From Natronoglomus mannanivorans (GTDB lineage: Archaea; Halobacteriota; Halobacteria; Halobacteriales; Natrialbaceae): DNA of 64,000 nt. The translations under genes and the position numbers were made by a program. The notes beneath the pieces were generated by a model. It saw nothing but the letters and a program-made list of their open reading frames with translations, did no database searches and was not told the origin of the DNA. This document shows positions 1 through 8,761 of the stretch, in pieces. The stretch covers positions 496,001 to 560,000 of the forward strand of contig JAOPKB010000001.1 of NCBI GenBank assembly GCA_025517485.1. Direction: 5' to 3'. Position 1 is the stretch's first letter. Each line of letters begins with the position of its first letter.

Positions 1-640
1 TCGAACGGGCGACCTCACACGCACGACAGTAGCGGTCGCCGCGGTAGAGTCGGACGCGACCGGGCTCGACGGCGGCGACGACGGTGATCGCCGCGCGGTC
101 GATCGACTGCAGCGGGAGGGCGACGTCGCTGTAGGACTCGACGACGGCGAGGTCGGTCGCCTCGATTTCGCGTGCGAGGTCGTCGAACGTGGGAACGTAC
201 GTCCGTTCGACGAGCGCGTTGAGTTCGTCGACGGTTTCGACGCGAGTGGCGTCGGCCAGCGGGAGGGCGTCGGCGACCCGGTCCGGAACGTCGACGGTTG
301 CGTTCACGACGAACTCCTCGTCGACGCGGTCGACGACGAACTCGCGATCGGTCCGGCCGAGCAGTCCAGAGCCGCCACTCGGTGACGGCTGCCAGAGACG
401 GTGGACCGGGTTCAGCGATTCGGGGTCACGCCCGCGTCCCCCCGCATCGGCGAGCCGGGCGGCGTCTTTCCCGTAGAGGCGACCGCCCTCGAGGGCGGAC
501 AGACAGTCGTCGTGGTCGAACCAGTAGTCGTTCCCCGCTCGTGGTTTGAAGCCGACGCCGCCGGTTCGCTCGAGCAGCCCGACGGAGAAGGTGGTTTTGC
601 CCGCGTCGACCCGGTCGGCTCCGACGACGAGGAAGATCAT
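1..640 (-). CDS. P-loop ATPase, dethiobiotin-synthetase-like (3' end cut by window)
   Basis: The reading frame opens with ATG at 640 and runs off the left edge, so only about 213 N-terminal residues are visible. It starts MIFLVVGADRVDAGKTTFSVG, a Walker A motif (GADRVDAGKTT) of the kind found in dethiobiotin synthetase and related cobyrinate-synthase-like P-loop proteins. A CRAC pair lies near the cut end. Its ATG overlaps the stop of the upstream gene (ATGA), so the two are probably translated together. The substrate is unknown; the dethiobiotin-synthetase resemblance rests only on the loop, and I would not call it BioD. Confidence 0.6.
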   Translation of the reverse strand, partial: MIFLVVGADRVDAGKTTFSVGLLERTGGVGFKPRAGNDYWFDHDDCLSALEGGRLYGKDAARLADAGGRGRDPESLNPVHRLWQPSPSGGSGLLGRTDREFVVDRVDEEFVVNATVDVPDRVADALPLADATRVETVDELNALVERTYVPTFDDLAREIEATDLAVVESYSDVALPLQSIDRAAITVVAAVEPGRVRLYRGDRYCRACEVARS

Positions 641-996
641 TCGTCCGTGTCGGTGTCGTCTGCGGTTTCTCCGTCTTCCCCGTCTTCCTCGTTTTCTTCG
701 CCTTCGCCCTCCTCTCCGTCTTCCTCGTCTTCCGTTTCCAACCCATAATAGCCGGGCTCGTCGTCGCTTCGAGGTTCCGCAACCACGAGGTCGTCGGCGT
801 GAACCATGATCCACGGAATCGCCCAGTCGAGCAGGATGTCCTCGGTCTCGCGGTCGAGTTCGGTATCGACCTCGAGTCCCTGGAGGAGACGGGCGATCTC
901 GTAGACACTGTACATCTGGTCGTCCGCGAGCAGGTCCGCAGGTGTATAGAAGTCACACGGCGGTAACCGGTCGAACTCGTCTTTCGGAACGGGCAT
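637..996 (-). CDS. Conserved haloarchaeal protein (DUF5827-like), acidic C-terminal tail
   Basis: A 119-residue soluble protein starting MPVPKDEFDRLPPCDF. The open frame extends to 1089, but the conserved-looking part begins at the ATG at 996 and the extra 31 residues look like translated upstream DNA. The first about 75 residues are mixed in composition and contain PPCDFYTPADLL and YEIARLLQGL; the last about 40 are almost only Glu, Asp and Gly, probably disordered. From memory this resembles the haloarchaeal family DUF5827, whose function is unknown. It overlaps the downstream P-loop ATPase by 4 bp (ATGA), which suggests a shared role. Confidence 0.65.
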   Translation of the reverse strand: MPVPKDEFDRLPPCDFYTPADLLADDQMYSVYEIARLLQGLEVDTELDRETEDILLDWAIPWIMVHADDLVVAEPRSDDEPGYYGLETEDEEDGEEGEGEENEEDGEDGETADDTDTDE

Positions 997-1166
997 ACAG
1001 GTGGATACCCCGTCGAGTGAAAAAACGCTGTGGATCACGGCGTCCGAAACCGAATCTCGGTCCGGCGACGAATCGACTGTGAGGGCCATCGGATTTCGGA
1101 TCGTTCTGATAGCGATGTCACTGCCGCCGACTGACGTCGAAAAAAGATCGGGATGTACGACTCAGC

Positions 1167-1769
1167 TTACTCGAAGTGATCGAGACACTTCTCGTACTCT
1201 TCGGCGACCGAGTCCCAGTTGACGACGTCGAAGAAGCCATCGATGAAGCTGCCGCGGTCCGGACCGTAGTCGTAGTAGTACGAGTGCTCCCAGACGTCAC
1301 AGGCCAGAATCGGGTGGGAGCCCCAGAGTGCACCCTGGTCGTGCTTGTCGACTTTCACGTTCCGCAGTTGCTTCGCGACGGGGTCGTAAACCAGCAGTGC
1401 CCAGCCACCGGCGGCGCTGGCTGCGGCCTCGAACTCGCCTTTCCAACCTTCGTAGGAACCGAAGTCCTCCTCGATGCGGTCGGCGAGATCGCCTTCGGGC
1501 TCACCGCCGCCGTCGGGAGACATGTTCTCCCAGAACAGCGTGTGGAGGTAGTGTCCACAGCCGTTGTGGGTAACGTTTCCGAGTGCACCGGCAGTCGAGC
1601 CGTAGTCACCGGATTCGCGGTTCTCCGCGAGCGTCTCTTCGGCGCTGTTGAGACCGTTGACGTAGCCCTGATGGTGGGTATCGTGATGCCAGGTAACGAC
1701 CTGTTCCGAGATCGATGGCTCCAGTGCGTCGTAATCGTATGGAAGTGGTGGAAGTTCGTGATCAGTCAT
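1167..1769 (-). CDS. sod: Superoxide dismutase (Mn/Fe type)
   Basis: Dismutates superoxide to oxygen and hydrogen peroxide in the cytoplasm. The 200-residue length is normal for the Fe/Mn family. The N-terminal helical hairpin with WHHDTHHQGYVNGLN (metal-ligand His near residue 28) is followed by NGCGHYLHTLFWENM (second His), and the C-terminal alpha/beta domain carries the DVWEHSYYYDYG signature with the last Asp and His ligands. The metal cannot be decided by eye; haloarchaeal members are usually manganese enzymes. Monocistronic, with its own promoter and a GAGGTG ribosome site 7 nt ahead of the ATG. Confidence 0.95.
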   Translation of the reverse strand: MTDHELPPLPYDYDALEPSISEQVVTWHHDTHHQGYVNGLNSAEETLAENRESGDYGSTAGALGNVTHNGCGHYLHTLFWENMSPDGGGEPEGDLADRIEEDFGSYEGWKGEFEAAASAAGGWALLVYDPVAKQLRNVKVDKHDQGALWGSHPILACDVWEHSYYYDYGPDRGSFIDGFFDVVNWDSVAEEYEKCLDHFE

Positions 1770-1776
1770 AGTAACA

Positions 1777-1817
1777 CACCTCTACGTTCGATATCGCTCG
1801 CTCACCTGTTAAATTTT
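1777..1817 (-). promoter_or_regulatory. sod promoter and ribosome binding site
   Basis: On the minus strand an AAAATTTAA TATA-like element (1809-1817) lies about 40 nt before the sod ATG, and GAGGTG (1777-1782) lies 7 nt before it. A start of transcription near 1785 would give a short leader with a Shine-Dalgarno site, unlike the many leaderless genes in this window. Confidence 0.5.
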
Positions 1818-1988
1818 GAGGAGTGAAATGCTAGCATCTCACACGACTTGACGCCGTACCGGTAATTCGAGACGACGTGTTCACCCCTCACGAGAACTCA
1901 CCACGAACCGGGTAGTAAAGGTTTCAGCACTGAACACCGAGCCGACCGCGCAGAAAAGTCCCGCCGAACTGCTGTCTCGACCGTCGAT

Positions 1989-2348
1989 TTACAGCACCTC
2001 CTTGTGTTGTGCATGTTCGAGCCACTCCTCGAGTGAGGGTTGGCTCCAGTATCGAACCGTTTCGCTCCGTGGGTCGTGTTCTACGACGCCTGCATCTTCG
2101 AGTTTTGGGAGGTGAACGTGTTGTAACGTCGTGACGACGTGGCTCTGTGGATCGTCGGCGTGCGATTCGTTCTCGAGAGAGACGACGTGTGCTGCAATCT
2201 CGTCGACCGCTGCGACGCCGTCTGGTGAATCGTACAGATAGTACAACGCGTATCGCCGCCGCTGATCCGCGAGCAAGTCGAACACGAGGTCAAGCGAAGG
2301 AGTCTCCGCCACGGGAAGTGTCGGTGTCTCTCGCTCAGTTTCACGCAT
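1989..2348 (-). CDS. Winged-helix HTH regulator (DUF7344-like)
   Basis: A 119-residue protein with a single winged-helix fold. The stretch LDLVFDLLADQRRRYALYYL followed by DEIAAHV and the segment TTLQHVHLPKLEDAGVVEHD is the standard layout of haloarchaeal ArsR-like domains (now DUF7344): helix 1, recognition helix, then a wing ending in a Tyr-Trp strand (VRYWSQPS). There is no ligand or metal site and no sensor domain, so it probably acts as a small DNA-binding protein, perhaps autoregulatory. It stands alone about 220 bp from sod; regulation of sod is only a guess. Confidence 0.75.
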   Translation of the reverse strand: MRETERETPTLPVAETPSLDLVFDLLADQRRRYALYYLYDSPDGVAAVDEIAAHVVSLENESHADDPQSHVVTTLQHVHLPKLEDAGVVEHDPRSETVRYWSQPSLEEWLEHAQHKEVL

Positions 2349-2744
2349 CCGTAAACCACCTACCGTGAGTTACCATTCGAAACCACCAGCGCTTCCTACT
2401 TCACCATCGGCATTAGATGTTACGTCTATCTAGAACAATATATGTGTAGAAAAGATCATGATTGTCACGAGGAATTACACGGTCGGAACGGTGGTCGCGG
2501 TCGTCGATGAAACAGCCTGCCGTCTGTTCGTCAATTCCGGTTTCATCGACGTAGTCGGGCGAATATCGATACGAAATCGATAACCGAAGATCGGGGACCG
2601 GCCGTCAGTGTACTGAGATCGTCTCGGACATATTTCGACCGCGCCAGTTTCTGTTCGGACGATGATCTGATGATTTGGCTAGGTCTGGAACGGATCGAAA
2701 AAGTTGAATCCAACTCCACTCGGAACACGACCGACGACCGGACG
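2349..2744. other. Intergenic region, about 400 bp, AT-rich patch
   Basis: No convincing gene. An AT-rich patch (about 2395-2460, with AATATATG near 2436) precedes a 41-codon plus-strand frame at 2458-2583 that starts ATG-ATT-GTC. Codon composition and the encoded sequence give no support for it as a gene. The rest may be the promoter of the minus-strand HTH gene and the trailer of ndk. Confidence 0.4.
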
Positions 2745-3209
2745 TTACTCGTAGAGCCAGCCGTCGTCGTGCTGGTCGTAGTCGGCGAGTTCGTCGTCGT
2801 CGAAGTGAATCCCGATTTCGCGTTCGTTCGCGCCCTCGTCCTCGTGGTCGGCCGCGTGAACGACGTTTCGACCCAGATCGAGTGCGTAATCGCCGCGAAT
2901 CGTCCCGGGCGCCGCCTCGAGTGGGTCGGTCTCGCCGATCATCTGACGGACCTGACGCGTCGCGTCCTGTCCTTCCCAGACCATCGGAACGACCGGGCCA
3001 GAGGTGATAAAGTCGACGAGGTCGTCGTAGAACGGCTTGTCCTCGTGTTCACTGTAGTGTTCTTCGGCTCGCTCACGAGGCATCGTCTCGACTTTGATAC
3101 CGACGAGTTTGAGCCCGCGGTCTTCCAGTCGGGAGATGACCTCGCCAACGAGTCCACGTGCGAACGCGTCGGGTTTGACCATCACGAAGGTTCGCTCGTG
3201 GTCGCTCAT
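2745..3209 (-). CDS. ndk: Nucleoside diphosphate kinase
   Basis: Transfers the gamma phosphate of ATP to nucleoside diphosphates through a phospho-histidine. The 154 residues match the family length. [12 protein letters not shown] at the N-terminus is the strand carrying the nucleotide-binding Lys; PGTIRGDYA (residues 101-109) and NVVHAADH with the catalytic His near 118 form the active site. Last gene of the L7Ae-S28e-L24e-Ndk operon; its ATG overlaps the L24e stop by 4 bp (ATGA). In many haloarchaea infB follows this operon, but it is not here. Confidence 0.96.
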   Translation of the reverse strand: MSDHERTFVMVKPDAFARGLVGEVISRLEDRGLKLVGIKVETMPRERAEEHYSEHEDKPFYDDLVDFITSGPVVPMVWEGQDATRQVRQMIGETDPLEAAPGTIRGDYALDLGRNVVHAADHEDEGANEREIGIHFDDDELADYDQHDDGWLYE

Positions 3210-3601
3210 GCCTGGTCCTCCTCGTCCTCGTCCTCGTCTTCGCCGTCGCCATCAGCGTGAACCTCGTCCTGTGGCTCGGTCTCCGCTTCGGCCTGGTCGG
3301 ACGTCGCAGGCTCCTCGTCGTCGATTTCGGACTCCTCGACGGCGTCCTCGTCCTCAGTCGCCTCGACCTGTTCGTCGGGCTCGGACGACTCCTCGGCGGG
3401 CGTCTCGGCCTGCACTGGACCTTTGCCACGACGACCTTCGGTGGTCCACTCGAGGTCGCGCGGTTCGCGACCCAGTTTGTAGTTCTTCTCCGCCTTCGAG
3501 TCGACGAAGTGGAGTACGGTACCGTCGTTGCGGACGTACATGATGCCCGTTCCGGGCTCGATGTCCTCTCCGGTGTAGTCGCAGGTTCGGTGTTCGACCA
3601 T
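3206..3601 (-). CDS. rpl24e: Ribosomal protein L24e with long acidic extension
   Basis: Component of the large subunit. The start [22 protein letters not shown] is the L24e zinc-ribbon-like fold; only the first Cys of the zinc set is obvious (TCDYTG), so zinc binding is probably lost. The family is normally about 60-70 residues; here residues 65-131 form an acidic tail rich in Glu, Asp, Ala and Pro. The open frame continues upstream to 3823 but the segment before 3601 overlaps S28e and is not coding. Cotranscribed with S28e (1 bp away) and ndk (4 bp overlap). Confidence 0.93.
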   Translation of the reverse strand: MVEHRTCDYTGEDIEPGTGIMYVRNDGTVLHFVDSKAEKNYKLGREPRDLEWTTEGRRGKGPVQAETPAEESSEPDEQVEATEDEDAVEESEIDDEEPATSDQAEAETEPQDEVHADGDGEDEDEDEEDQA

Positions 3602-3602
3602 G

Positions 3603-3827
3603 TTACTGTCCTCCGATCGAGTCGGCCTCGCGGGCGGTCTCGCGGAGCTGTAGAATGTCGCCCTCACGGACCGGTCCGAGGCAGTTTCGGGTGATGATGC
3701 GTCCCTGATTCTCGCCCTCCTGAATCCGGCACTTGACCTGCATGGCTTCACCGTGCATGCCGGTCTTGCCGACGATCTCGATGACCTCGGCGGGCGTAGA
3801 GCCGCTTTCTCCCTCTTCAGCACTCAT
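3603..3827 (-). CDS. rps28e: Ribosomal protein S28e
   Basis: Small-subunit protein with an OB-like beta barrel near the decoding region. The 74-residue sequence has [22 protein letters not shown] followed by the invariant segment [25 protein letters not shown], typical of S28e. A short acidic N-terminal addition ([10 protein letters not shown]) precedes the core. Second gene of the L7Ae operon, 11 bp after L7Ae. Confidence 0.96.
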   Translation of the reverse strand: MSAEEGESGSTPAEVIEIVGKTGMHGEAMQVKCRIQEGENQGRIITRNCLGPVREGDILQLRETAREADSIGGQ

Positions 3828-3838
3828 CTTCTGTCACC

Positions 3839-4201
3839 TCAGCTGAGGTCCTCAAGTTTTCCAGAGATGTCTTCGACGTCGTCGGACGCCTCGCCGGCGT
3901 TGACGATCGCCGCGGCCGCACTGCCGACCTCGAGGCCGGCGGCGTGACCGACATCGTCTTGGGTCTCGACGAAGACGACCGGAATCCCTTTCTCGTCTGC
4001 GAGTTCGGGAAGGTGCATCACGATCTCCTCGGGGGTGACGTCTTCGGCGACGTAGACGAGATCGGCGTTTCCACGCTCGATCGCCTTCGTCGTCTCGTTG
4101 GTTCCTTTCTTCACGGTGCCTGTGTCTCGTGCGACCTCGAGCGCCTCGAGGGCGTCGTCTTGAAGGTCGGCTGGGACGTCCGTAGTGACGTATACTGGCA
4201 T
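3839..4201 (-). CDS. rpl7ae: Ribosomal protein L7Ae
   Basis: Binds kink-turn RNA in 23S rRNA and, in archaea, also in box C/D and H/ACA guide RNPs and RNase P. The 120 residues contain [40 protein letters not shown], the RNA-contact loop and helix of the family, and end in an acidic helix. First gene of the operon; a GAGGTG ribosome site lies 8 nt ahead of the ATG and the predicted leader is about 130 nt (see regulatory entry). Confidence 0.97.
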   Translation of the reverse strand: MPVYVTTDVPADLQDDALEALEVARDTGTVKKGTNETTKAIERGNADLVYVAEDVTPEEIVMHLPELADEKGIPVVFVETQDDVGHAAGLEVGSAAAAIVNAGEASDDVEDISGKLEDLS

Positions 4202-4361
4202 TGGTTGTTCACCTCTTCTACGCGTGGGCTCGCGCTCCCCTGCCGTCCGAGCACAGCGAAGTGCACTCGTGCCGGTCGTTCCGGCGGAGGTCCTGTGGGG
4301 CTAGGAGCATCATCAACCCCGCGTAGGGTGTACACCTGAGTAGCGTTGCCCCCCTTAAAAG
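4202..4361 (-). promoter_or_regulatory. L7Ae operon promoter and about 130-nt leader
   Basis: Minus-strand TATA-like TTTTAAGG at 4354-4361 predicts transcription from about 4330, leaving a leader of about 130 nt ending in GAGGTG (4210-4215). The leader holds a short hairpin (GCAC-UUCGCU-GUGC near 4248-4262) and a TGATGA block resembling box C. Such leaders are unusual beside the many leaderless genes here. Autoregulation by L7Ae through a kink-turn is known in some archaea; I cannot draw a full kink-turn, so that part is inference. Confidence 0.45.
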
Positions 4362-4495
4362 CGTGTTCAAACGGCCGAGGCAGTGACAACGGTCCGCATT
4401 CGAATCGGACTGAACCGGTGATCCGAGCGCGCCTCGCCGACTCGAGTGACCGACGAATCCGAGTCCTCTTTTCGATCGCGGTCCCAACGGCGAGT

Positions 4496-6844
4496 ATGGA
4501 CGTCGTCAGCGTGGCTACCGCACTCTTCGAGGAAGCGTCCACCGCCGACGAGCGACGGCTGCTCGTCCTCGCTGGCGACCGAGAACGGGCTTACGACGCA
4601 CTCGAGTCGATCCTCGATTCGCTTCCGATTCCGATCACCGAGACGACCCTCGTCGGACCGACCGACCGTCTGCGGTGTGAACAGCTTCCGCAGTCGAACG
4701 CCGACCGGTTACTCGGAACGACACGGACCGCCGTCGCCCTCGACGCCACGCACGAACTTCGCCCGAACGCTCTCGGGAGTCTCGTCGGGACCGTCGACGG
4801 CGGCGGGCTGTTGATCCTGCTCGCGCCGCCGCTCGAGACGTGGTCCGAGCGCCGCGACGAGTTCGACGAGACCCTCGCCGTCCCGCCGTTCTCGATCGAC
4901 GACGTGACCGGGCACTTCAGAGCGCGCCTCGTAGAAACGATGCGCATACACCGGGGGATCGCCATTGCGGACCTCGAACGCGACCGACTAGAATCCGATG
5001 GACTGACCGAGCCCGCGCCGCGACTTCCAGCGGGCCCGGTCGTTCGACCGGAGGGTCACGAATTTCCGGCGATGGCCTACGACGCCTGTTACACGCAGGA
5101 TCAGGCCGACGCGCTCTTCGCGTTCGAGTCGCTCGTCGACCCTGACTCTAGCTCTGACTCTGACTCTGACCTTAACCCCGGCCCTGACTCTGACCCTAAC
5201 CCCGATCCCGACTCCGCCCGCGCCGTCGTCCTCGAGGCCGACCGCGGCCGGGGAAAATCCAGCGCCGCGGGGCTGGCGGCGGGCTCGTTCGCCGCCGCCG
5301 GCGAAGACGTCCTCGTCACGGCACCGTCCTCCCGGAACGCCGCGGAGGTCTTCGCCCGTGCAACGGAACTTCTGGAGACCCTCGGCGTGGCGACGGCCGA
5401 GAGCGAGCGCTCGAGGTCGAACCCGAAGACGATCGAGGTCGACGACGGCGACGGAGGCATCCGATTCGCGACTCCAGCGGACGCGGCCGCGAACGCGACG
5501 ACAGCGGACGTCGTCCTCGTCGACGAGGCTGCCGCACTCCCCGTCTCGAGACTCGAATCGCTGCTCGCCGCCGACCGGATCGCGTTCGCGACGACGATCC
5601 ACGGCTACGAGGGAGCGGGCCGGGGATTCTCCGTGCGCTTTCGCGACCGACTGGCCGACAGCCCCCACGAGGTGATCGACGCGACGCTCTCCGAGCCGAT
5701 CCGGTACGCCGCCGGCGACCCCGTCGAGGTCTGGGCGTTTCGCGCGCTGTTGCTCGACGCCCGCCCGCCAGTCGAGTCGCTCGTCGCCGACGCGAGTCCC
5801 GAAACCGCGACCTACCGGCGGCTCTCGAGCGAGGAACTGCTGGCCGACGAACACCTGCTCCGCGAGGCCTTCGGCCTGCTCGTCCTCGCTCACTACCGCA
5901 CCGAACCCAGCGACCTCGCCCGACTGCTCGACGCGCCCAATCTCGAGGCCCGCGCGCTGTGTCACGACGGTCACGTGGTCAGCGTCGCGTTGCTCGCCCG
6001 CGAAGGGAATCTCTCGGCCGACTACCGGGCTGACATGTACGAGGGTGGGCGCATCCGCGGGAACATGATCCCCGACATCCTGACGAGCCAACTCCGCGAC
6101 GAGGACGCCGGCCGTCACGAGGGGCTGCGCGTCATGCGGATCGCGACCCACCACGCCGTCCGCTCTCGAGGCCTCGGCTCGAGACTCCTCGGGTGCGTTC
6201 ACGAGGAATTCGCCGATCGAGTCGACTGGCTCGGGACCGGATTCGGAGCGACGCCCGACCTGCTCGCGTTCTGGCGGGCGAACGGCTACTCGACGATCCA
6301 CTGTTCGACCACGCGAAACGACGCCAGCGGCGAGTACTCCGCAATCATGCTCGCGCCGACGAGCGATGCGGGCGCGACGCTCCACGACCGCCACGCTAGG
6401 TGGTTCACCCGCCGGTTCCCCGCCGTCTGCTCGGACGCGTTGACGACCCTCGAGCCGGACGTCGCCCGCGAACTCCTGCGATCGGTCGACGCCCGTCCCG
6501 AACTCGAACTCACCGACCACGAGTGGCGCGTCGTCTCCGGTGCCGCCTACGGCCCCGGGCTGTTCGACGCCGATCCGGGGCCGTTCCGGCCGCTGGTCGT
6601 CCGGTACTTCTGTGACTGGACGGCCGCCGACTCGAGCGAGACCGACATCGACCGCTCCGCTCGCGAGGAACGGCTCTTCGTCCTGCGGGTCCTCCAGGGA
6701 CGCGACTGGGAGTTCGTCGCCGACCGACTCGGCTACCACTCGACGAGTCAGTGTATGCGGGCGCTGGGCGACGCGCTGTGCCCGCTGGTCGACGAGTATG
6801 GGAACGAGGTCGCACTCGAAGAACGGGATCGGTTCCTCGAGTAG
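4496..6844 (+). CDS. tmcA: tRNA(Met) cytidine acetyltransferase TmcA
   Basis: Makes N4-acetylcytidine in tRNA (and, in archaea, other RNAs) using ATP and acetyl-CoA. From the ATG at 4496 the protein has 782 residues, normal for TmcA/Kre33. Order: N-terminal domain, helicase-like ATPase with Walker A DRGRGKSSAAG (about 248-258) and Walker B VLVDEAAALP (about 338-347), GNAT domain with RIATHHAVRSRGLGSRLL (about 545-562, the acetyl-CoA loop) and a C-terminal RNA-binding region. The frame extends 50 codons upstream, but this part covers the divergent promoter. A repetitive Asp/Ser/Pro/Asn stretch (about 213-241) sits just before Walker A and is probably a disordered insertion. Confidence 0.93.
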   Translation: MDVVSVATALFEEASTADERRLLVLAGDRERAYDALESILDSLPIPITETTLVGPTDRLRCEQLPQSNADRLLGTTRTAVALDATHELRPNALGSLVGTVDGGGLLILLAPPLETWSERRDEFDETLAVPPFSIDDVTGHFRARLVETMRIHRGIAIADLERDRLESDGLTEPAPRLPAGPVVRPEGHEFPAMAYDACYTQDQADALFAFESLVDPDSSSDSDSDLNPGPDSDPNPDPDSARAVVLEADRGRGKSSAAGLAAGSFAAAGEDVLVTAPSSRNAAEVFARATELLETLGVATAESERSRSNPKTIEVDDGDGGIRFATPADAAANATTADVVLVDEAAALPVSRLESLLAADRIAFATTIHGYEGAGRGFSVRFRDRLADSPHEVIDATLSEPIRYAAGDPVEVWAFRALLLDARPPVESLVADASPETATYRRLSSEELLADEHLLREAFGLLVLAHYRTEPSDLARLLDAPNLEARALCHDGHVVSVALLAREGNLSADYRADMYEGGRIRGNMIPDILTSQLRDEDAGRHEGLRVMRIATHHAVRSRGLGSRLLGCVHEEFADRVDWLGTGFGATPDLLAFWRANGYSTIHCSTTRNDASGEYSAIMLAPTSDAGATLHDRHARWFTRRFPAVCSDALTTLEPDVARELLRSVDARPELELTDHEWRVVSGAAYGPGLFDADPGPFRPLVVRYFCDWTAADSSETDIDRSAREERLFVLRVLQGRDWEFVADRLGYHSTSQCMRALGDALCPLVDEYGNEVALEERDRFLE

Positions 6845-6857
6845 CGCCGTCGACGGA

Positions 6858-7601
6858 CTACGACACCAGTCGGCGTACAACTGGCTCCGGCATCGCTTTC
6901 AACAGCCACGCGACCAGTCGCCACCGCCGAGTCACGTAGACGTGATCGCGCTCGCGACGGATCGCTCGAGCGATCTGGGCCGCCGCGGTCTCCGGTGAGG
7001 CCATCCAGAACAGGTCGTCGTCGTCCCCCATCGCCATCGCGGTGTCGACGAACCCCGGTTCGACCGTCGTGATCGTCACCTCGTTCTCGGTCTCCCGGTC
7101 CGCCTGCCGATGGCGAAGCCCCTCGAGGTAGGTCGAGACGAAGGCCTTCGAGGCGTTGTAGGCGGGTGCGCCGCCGTTGCCGAAGGTCGCCGCGACCGAG
7201 GAGATGCCAACGAGGTGGCCGTCGTCCGCCGACCGGGACTCGAAGTACGCCATCGCCGCCGTCGCCAGCGCCGTGAATCCGCGGACGTTGACGTCGATCG
7301 TCTCTCGCTCGGGCCCCCACTCGAGGTCGCGATTGACGTGTCCGACGCCGGCGCTGAGGACAACGAGGGAGACGTCGCCCATCGCGCCCGTGAGTTCTCG
7401 AAACCCTCGTCTGGCGTCGTCGGTGTCGGTGACGTCTATCGTCGCGACGTACGCCTTCGTCGGGAGCGACGCGCCGATTTCCGTCATGCGTTCCGTTCGT
7501 CGGGCGGCGAGTCCGACCTCGTAGCCCGCGTCGGCCAGTTCTCGAGCGAGCGCTTCGCCGATTCCCGACGACGCCCCGACGATGATCGCGCGGTCTGTCA
7601 T
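6858..7601 (-). CDS. Short-chain dehydrogenase/reductase
   Basis: A 247-residue NAD(P)-dependent oxidoreductase of unknown substrate. RAIIVGASSGIGEALARELA is the glycine-rich nucleotide loop; an Arg-Arg pair after the second strand (LAARRTER) suggests NADP preference. VVLSAGVGH corresponds to the NAG motif, ISSVAA holds the catalytic Ser, and APAYNASKA the Tyr-x3-Lys pair. The C-terminal segment (VARRW...LLKAMPEPVVRRLVS type) is amphipathic, as in SDRs that touch the membrane. Converges on tmcA, 13 bp apart. No pathway context. Confidence 0.88.
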   Translation of the reverse strand: MTDRAIIVGASSGIGEALARELADAGYEVGLAARRTERMTEIGASLPTKAYVATIDVTDTDDARRGFRELTGAMGDVSLVVLSAGVGHVNRDLEWGPERETIDVNVRGFTALATAAMAYFESRSADDGHLVGISSVAATFGNGGAPAYNASKAFVSTYLEGLRHRQADRETENEVTITTVEPGFVDTAMAMGDDDDLFWMASPETAAAQIARAIRRERDHVYVTRRWRLVAWLLKAMPEPVVRRLVS

Positions 7602-7777
7602 TGCTACTCGAGACGAGTGCGGGCTGGGTCTTCAATCGTTGCCACGGACCGTCGTCGGTGCGACGTCGACAACTACGTCCTGCGCAGTATACGGTCACCA
7701 CTAGTCCGCCACCCTCGTGCTCGAGCCATTACAATTCGTGGAGAACTGTTATCCCACTGCTCGGAGGCAGACCCGAT

Positions 7778-8077
7778 ATGGACTGTCTCTTCTGCAGTTC
7801 GCCGGTTCGATTCGATCAACACAAGATGGCACATCGGATCTTCGAGCTATCGGACGTCGAAAACAACTGGTGGCTCTGTCGGGACTGCGCCGAAATACGG
7901 AATCGCGGAGACAAAACTGAGGGACTCGCCGGCGAACGTGGCACCTGCATCGATTGCGACGAGACGGCGGCGTACGGGATCGCGCTGTTGAAGAAGACTC
8001 CCCGTGGGGACGTCGCATCCGACGAAACCGTCTACCACGTACTCTGTGACGATCACTTCGACGAGCGGAGAAATTGA
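7778..8077 (+). CDS. Small Cys-rich, probably zinc-binding protein
   Basis: A 99-residue cytoplasmic protein starting MDCLFCSSPVRFDQHKMAHR. Three CxxC pairs are visible (CLFC, CRDC, CIDC) plus a C-terminal CDDH, enough for two zinc sites. The frame extends upstream to 7601, but the ATG at 7778 is preceded by GGAGG (7763-7767) and begins at the first CxxC. Function unknown; such proteins are common in haloarchaea as small regulators or adaptors. Confidence 0.72.
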   Translation: MDCLFCSSPVRFDQHKMAHRIFELSDVENNWWLCRDCAEIRNRGDKTEGLAGERGTCIDCDETAAYGIALLKKTPRGDVASDETVYHVLCDDHFDERRN

Positions 8078-8111
8078 CGGAGGCCTCCGTCGGCCGGGGG
8101 ATTCCTCTCGT

Positions 8112-8666
8112 TCACTCGAGTTCTGTTTTCGCTCCCGTTCCTGTCTCCACTTCCCTCCCCATCCCCATCCCCATCCCCTTCTCGGCGAGTTCCTCGAGTG
8201 CATCCTCTGACTTCTCGAGGCCCGAAAGCCCCATTCCCTCGAGAACGTGGTCGGCTTTCGTGAACTGGATCTCCGCGTAGTCGACGACTTGTACGCGATT
8301 CCCCCACGGGTCTCGAAAGTCCAGTCCCGAGGTCGAGAGACGATCGACGTCGTGTTCGGCGAGGCTGTCTTCGACGGCGCTCGTGTCGTCGACGACGAGG
8401 CCGAAGTGACGGTGGTCGTCGTCGTTGCGCTCGTCGCCAGCAGCCTCGGAGAGCGCGAGGAACTGATCACCCATGTCGAGAAAGGCATTCGATTCCGATC
8501 GCCCGCGCAGGTCGAACGCGAAGAGCGAACCGTAGAACTCGAGGGCTTCGTCGATGTCGCCGACCTCGAGTGCGACGTGGTTGATGCCGACGAGTCGGGC
8601 GCTCCTTGAATTCGGGCTAGAGCCGGAGCCTCCGTTCGAGTCTGAATCCGAGTGTGGGTTGGACAT
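8112..8666 (-). CDS. VOC/glyoxalase-family protein
   Basis: A 184-residue member of the vicinal oxygen chelate superfamily. After a Ser/Asn/Gly-rich N-terminus, the module LVGINHVALEVGDIDEALEFY is followed by FGLVVDD and DFRDPWGNRVQVVDY. Likely metal ligands are His (INHVALEV), His (HRHFGLVV) and Glu or Gln in the final strand. One domain pair gives half of a metal-centre dimer. The substrate is unknown. The C-terminus has an odd Gly-Met run (GMGMGMG) encoded by a CCCCAT simple repeat. Confidence 0.82.
   Translation of the reverse strand: MSNPHSDSDSNGGSGSSPNSRSARLVGINHVALEVGDIDEALEFYGSLFAFDLRGRSESNAFLDMGDQFLALSEAAGDERNDDDHRHFGLVVDDTSAVEDSLAEHDVDRLSTSGLDFRDPWGNRVQVVDYAEIQFTKADHVLEGMGLSGLEKSEDALEELAEKGMGMGMGREVETGTGAKTELE
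8157..8178. repeat. Simple repeat (CCCCAT) inside the VOC gene
   Basis: The plus strand shows three CCCCAT units followed by CCCC. On the minus strand it encodes Met-Gly alternation near the C-terminus. Because the unit is a multiple of three, length changes would not shift the frame. Confidence 0.75.
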
Positions 8667-8761
8667 CCGTACATTGTCTTCGACTCACTCGATGGTAAGA
8701 GCAGCGCCGGACGGTTTCGCGGCAACAAAGGCTATGCCACAGTAGTTCGCCGCTGTGAATA

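Noticed and set aside
2458..2583. 41-codon plus-strand frame
   Set aside because: No ribosome site, no motif and little protein-like composition; kept only as a note in the intergenic entry.
4988..6880. Minus-strand frame of 630 codons
   Set aside because: Antisense to tmcA, whose motifs are unmistakable; composition (Arg, Gly, Glu rich) is that of a shadow frame.
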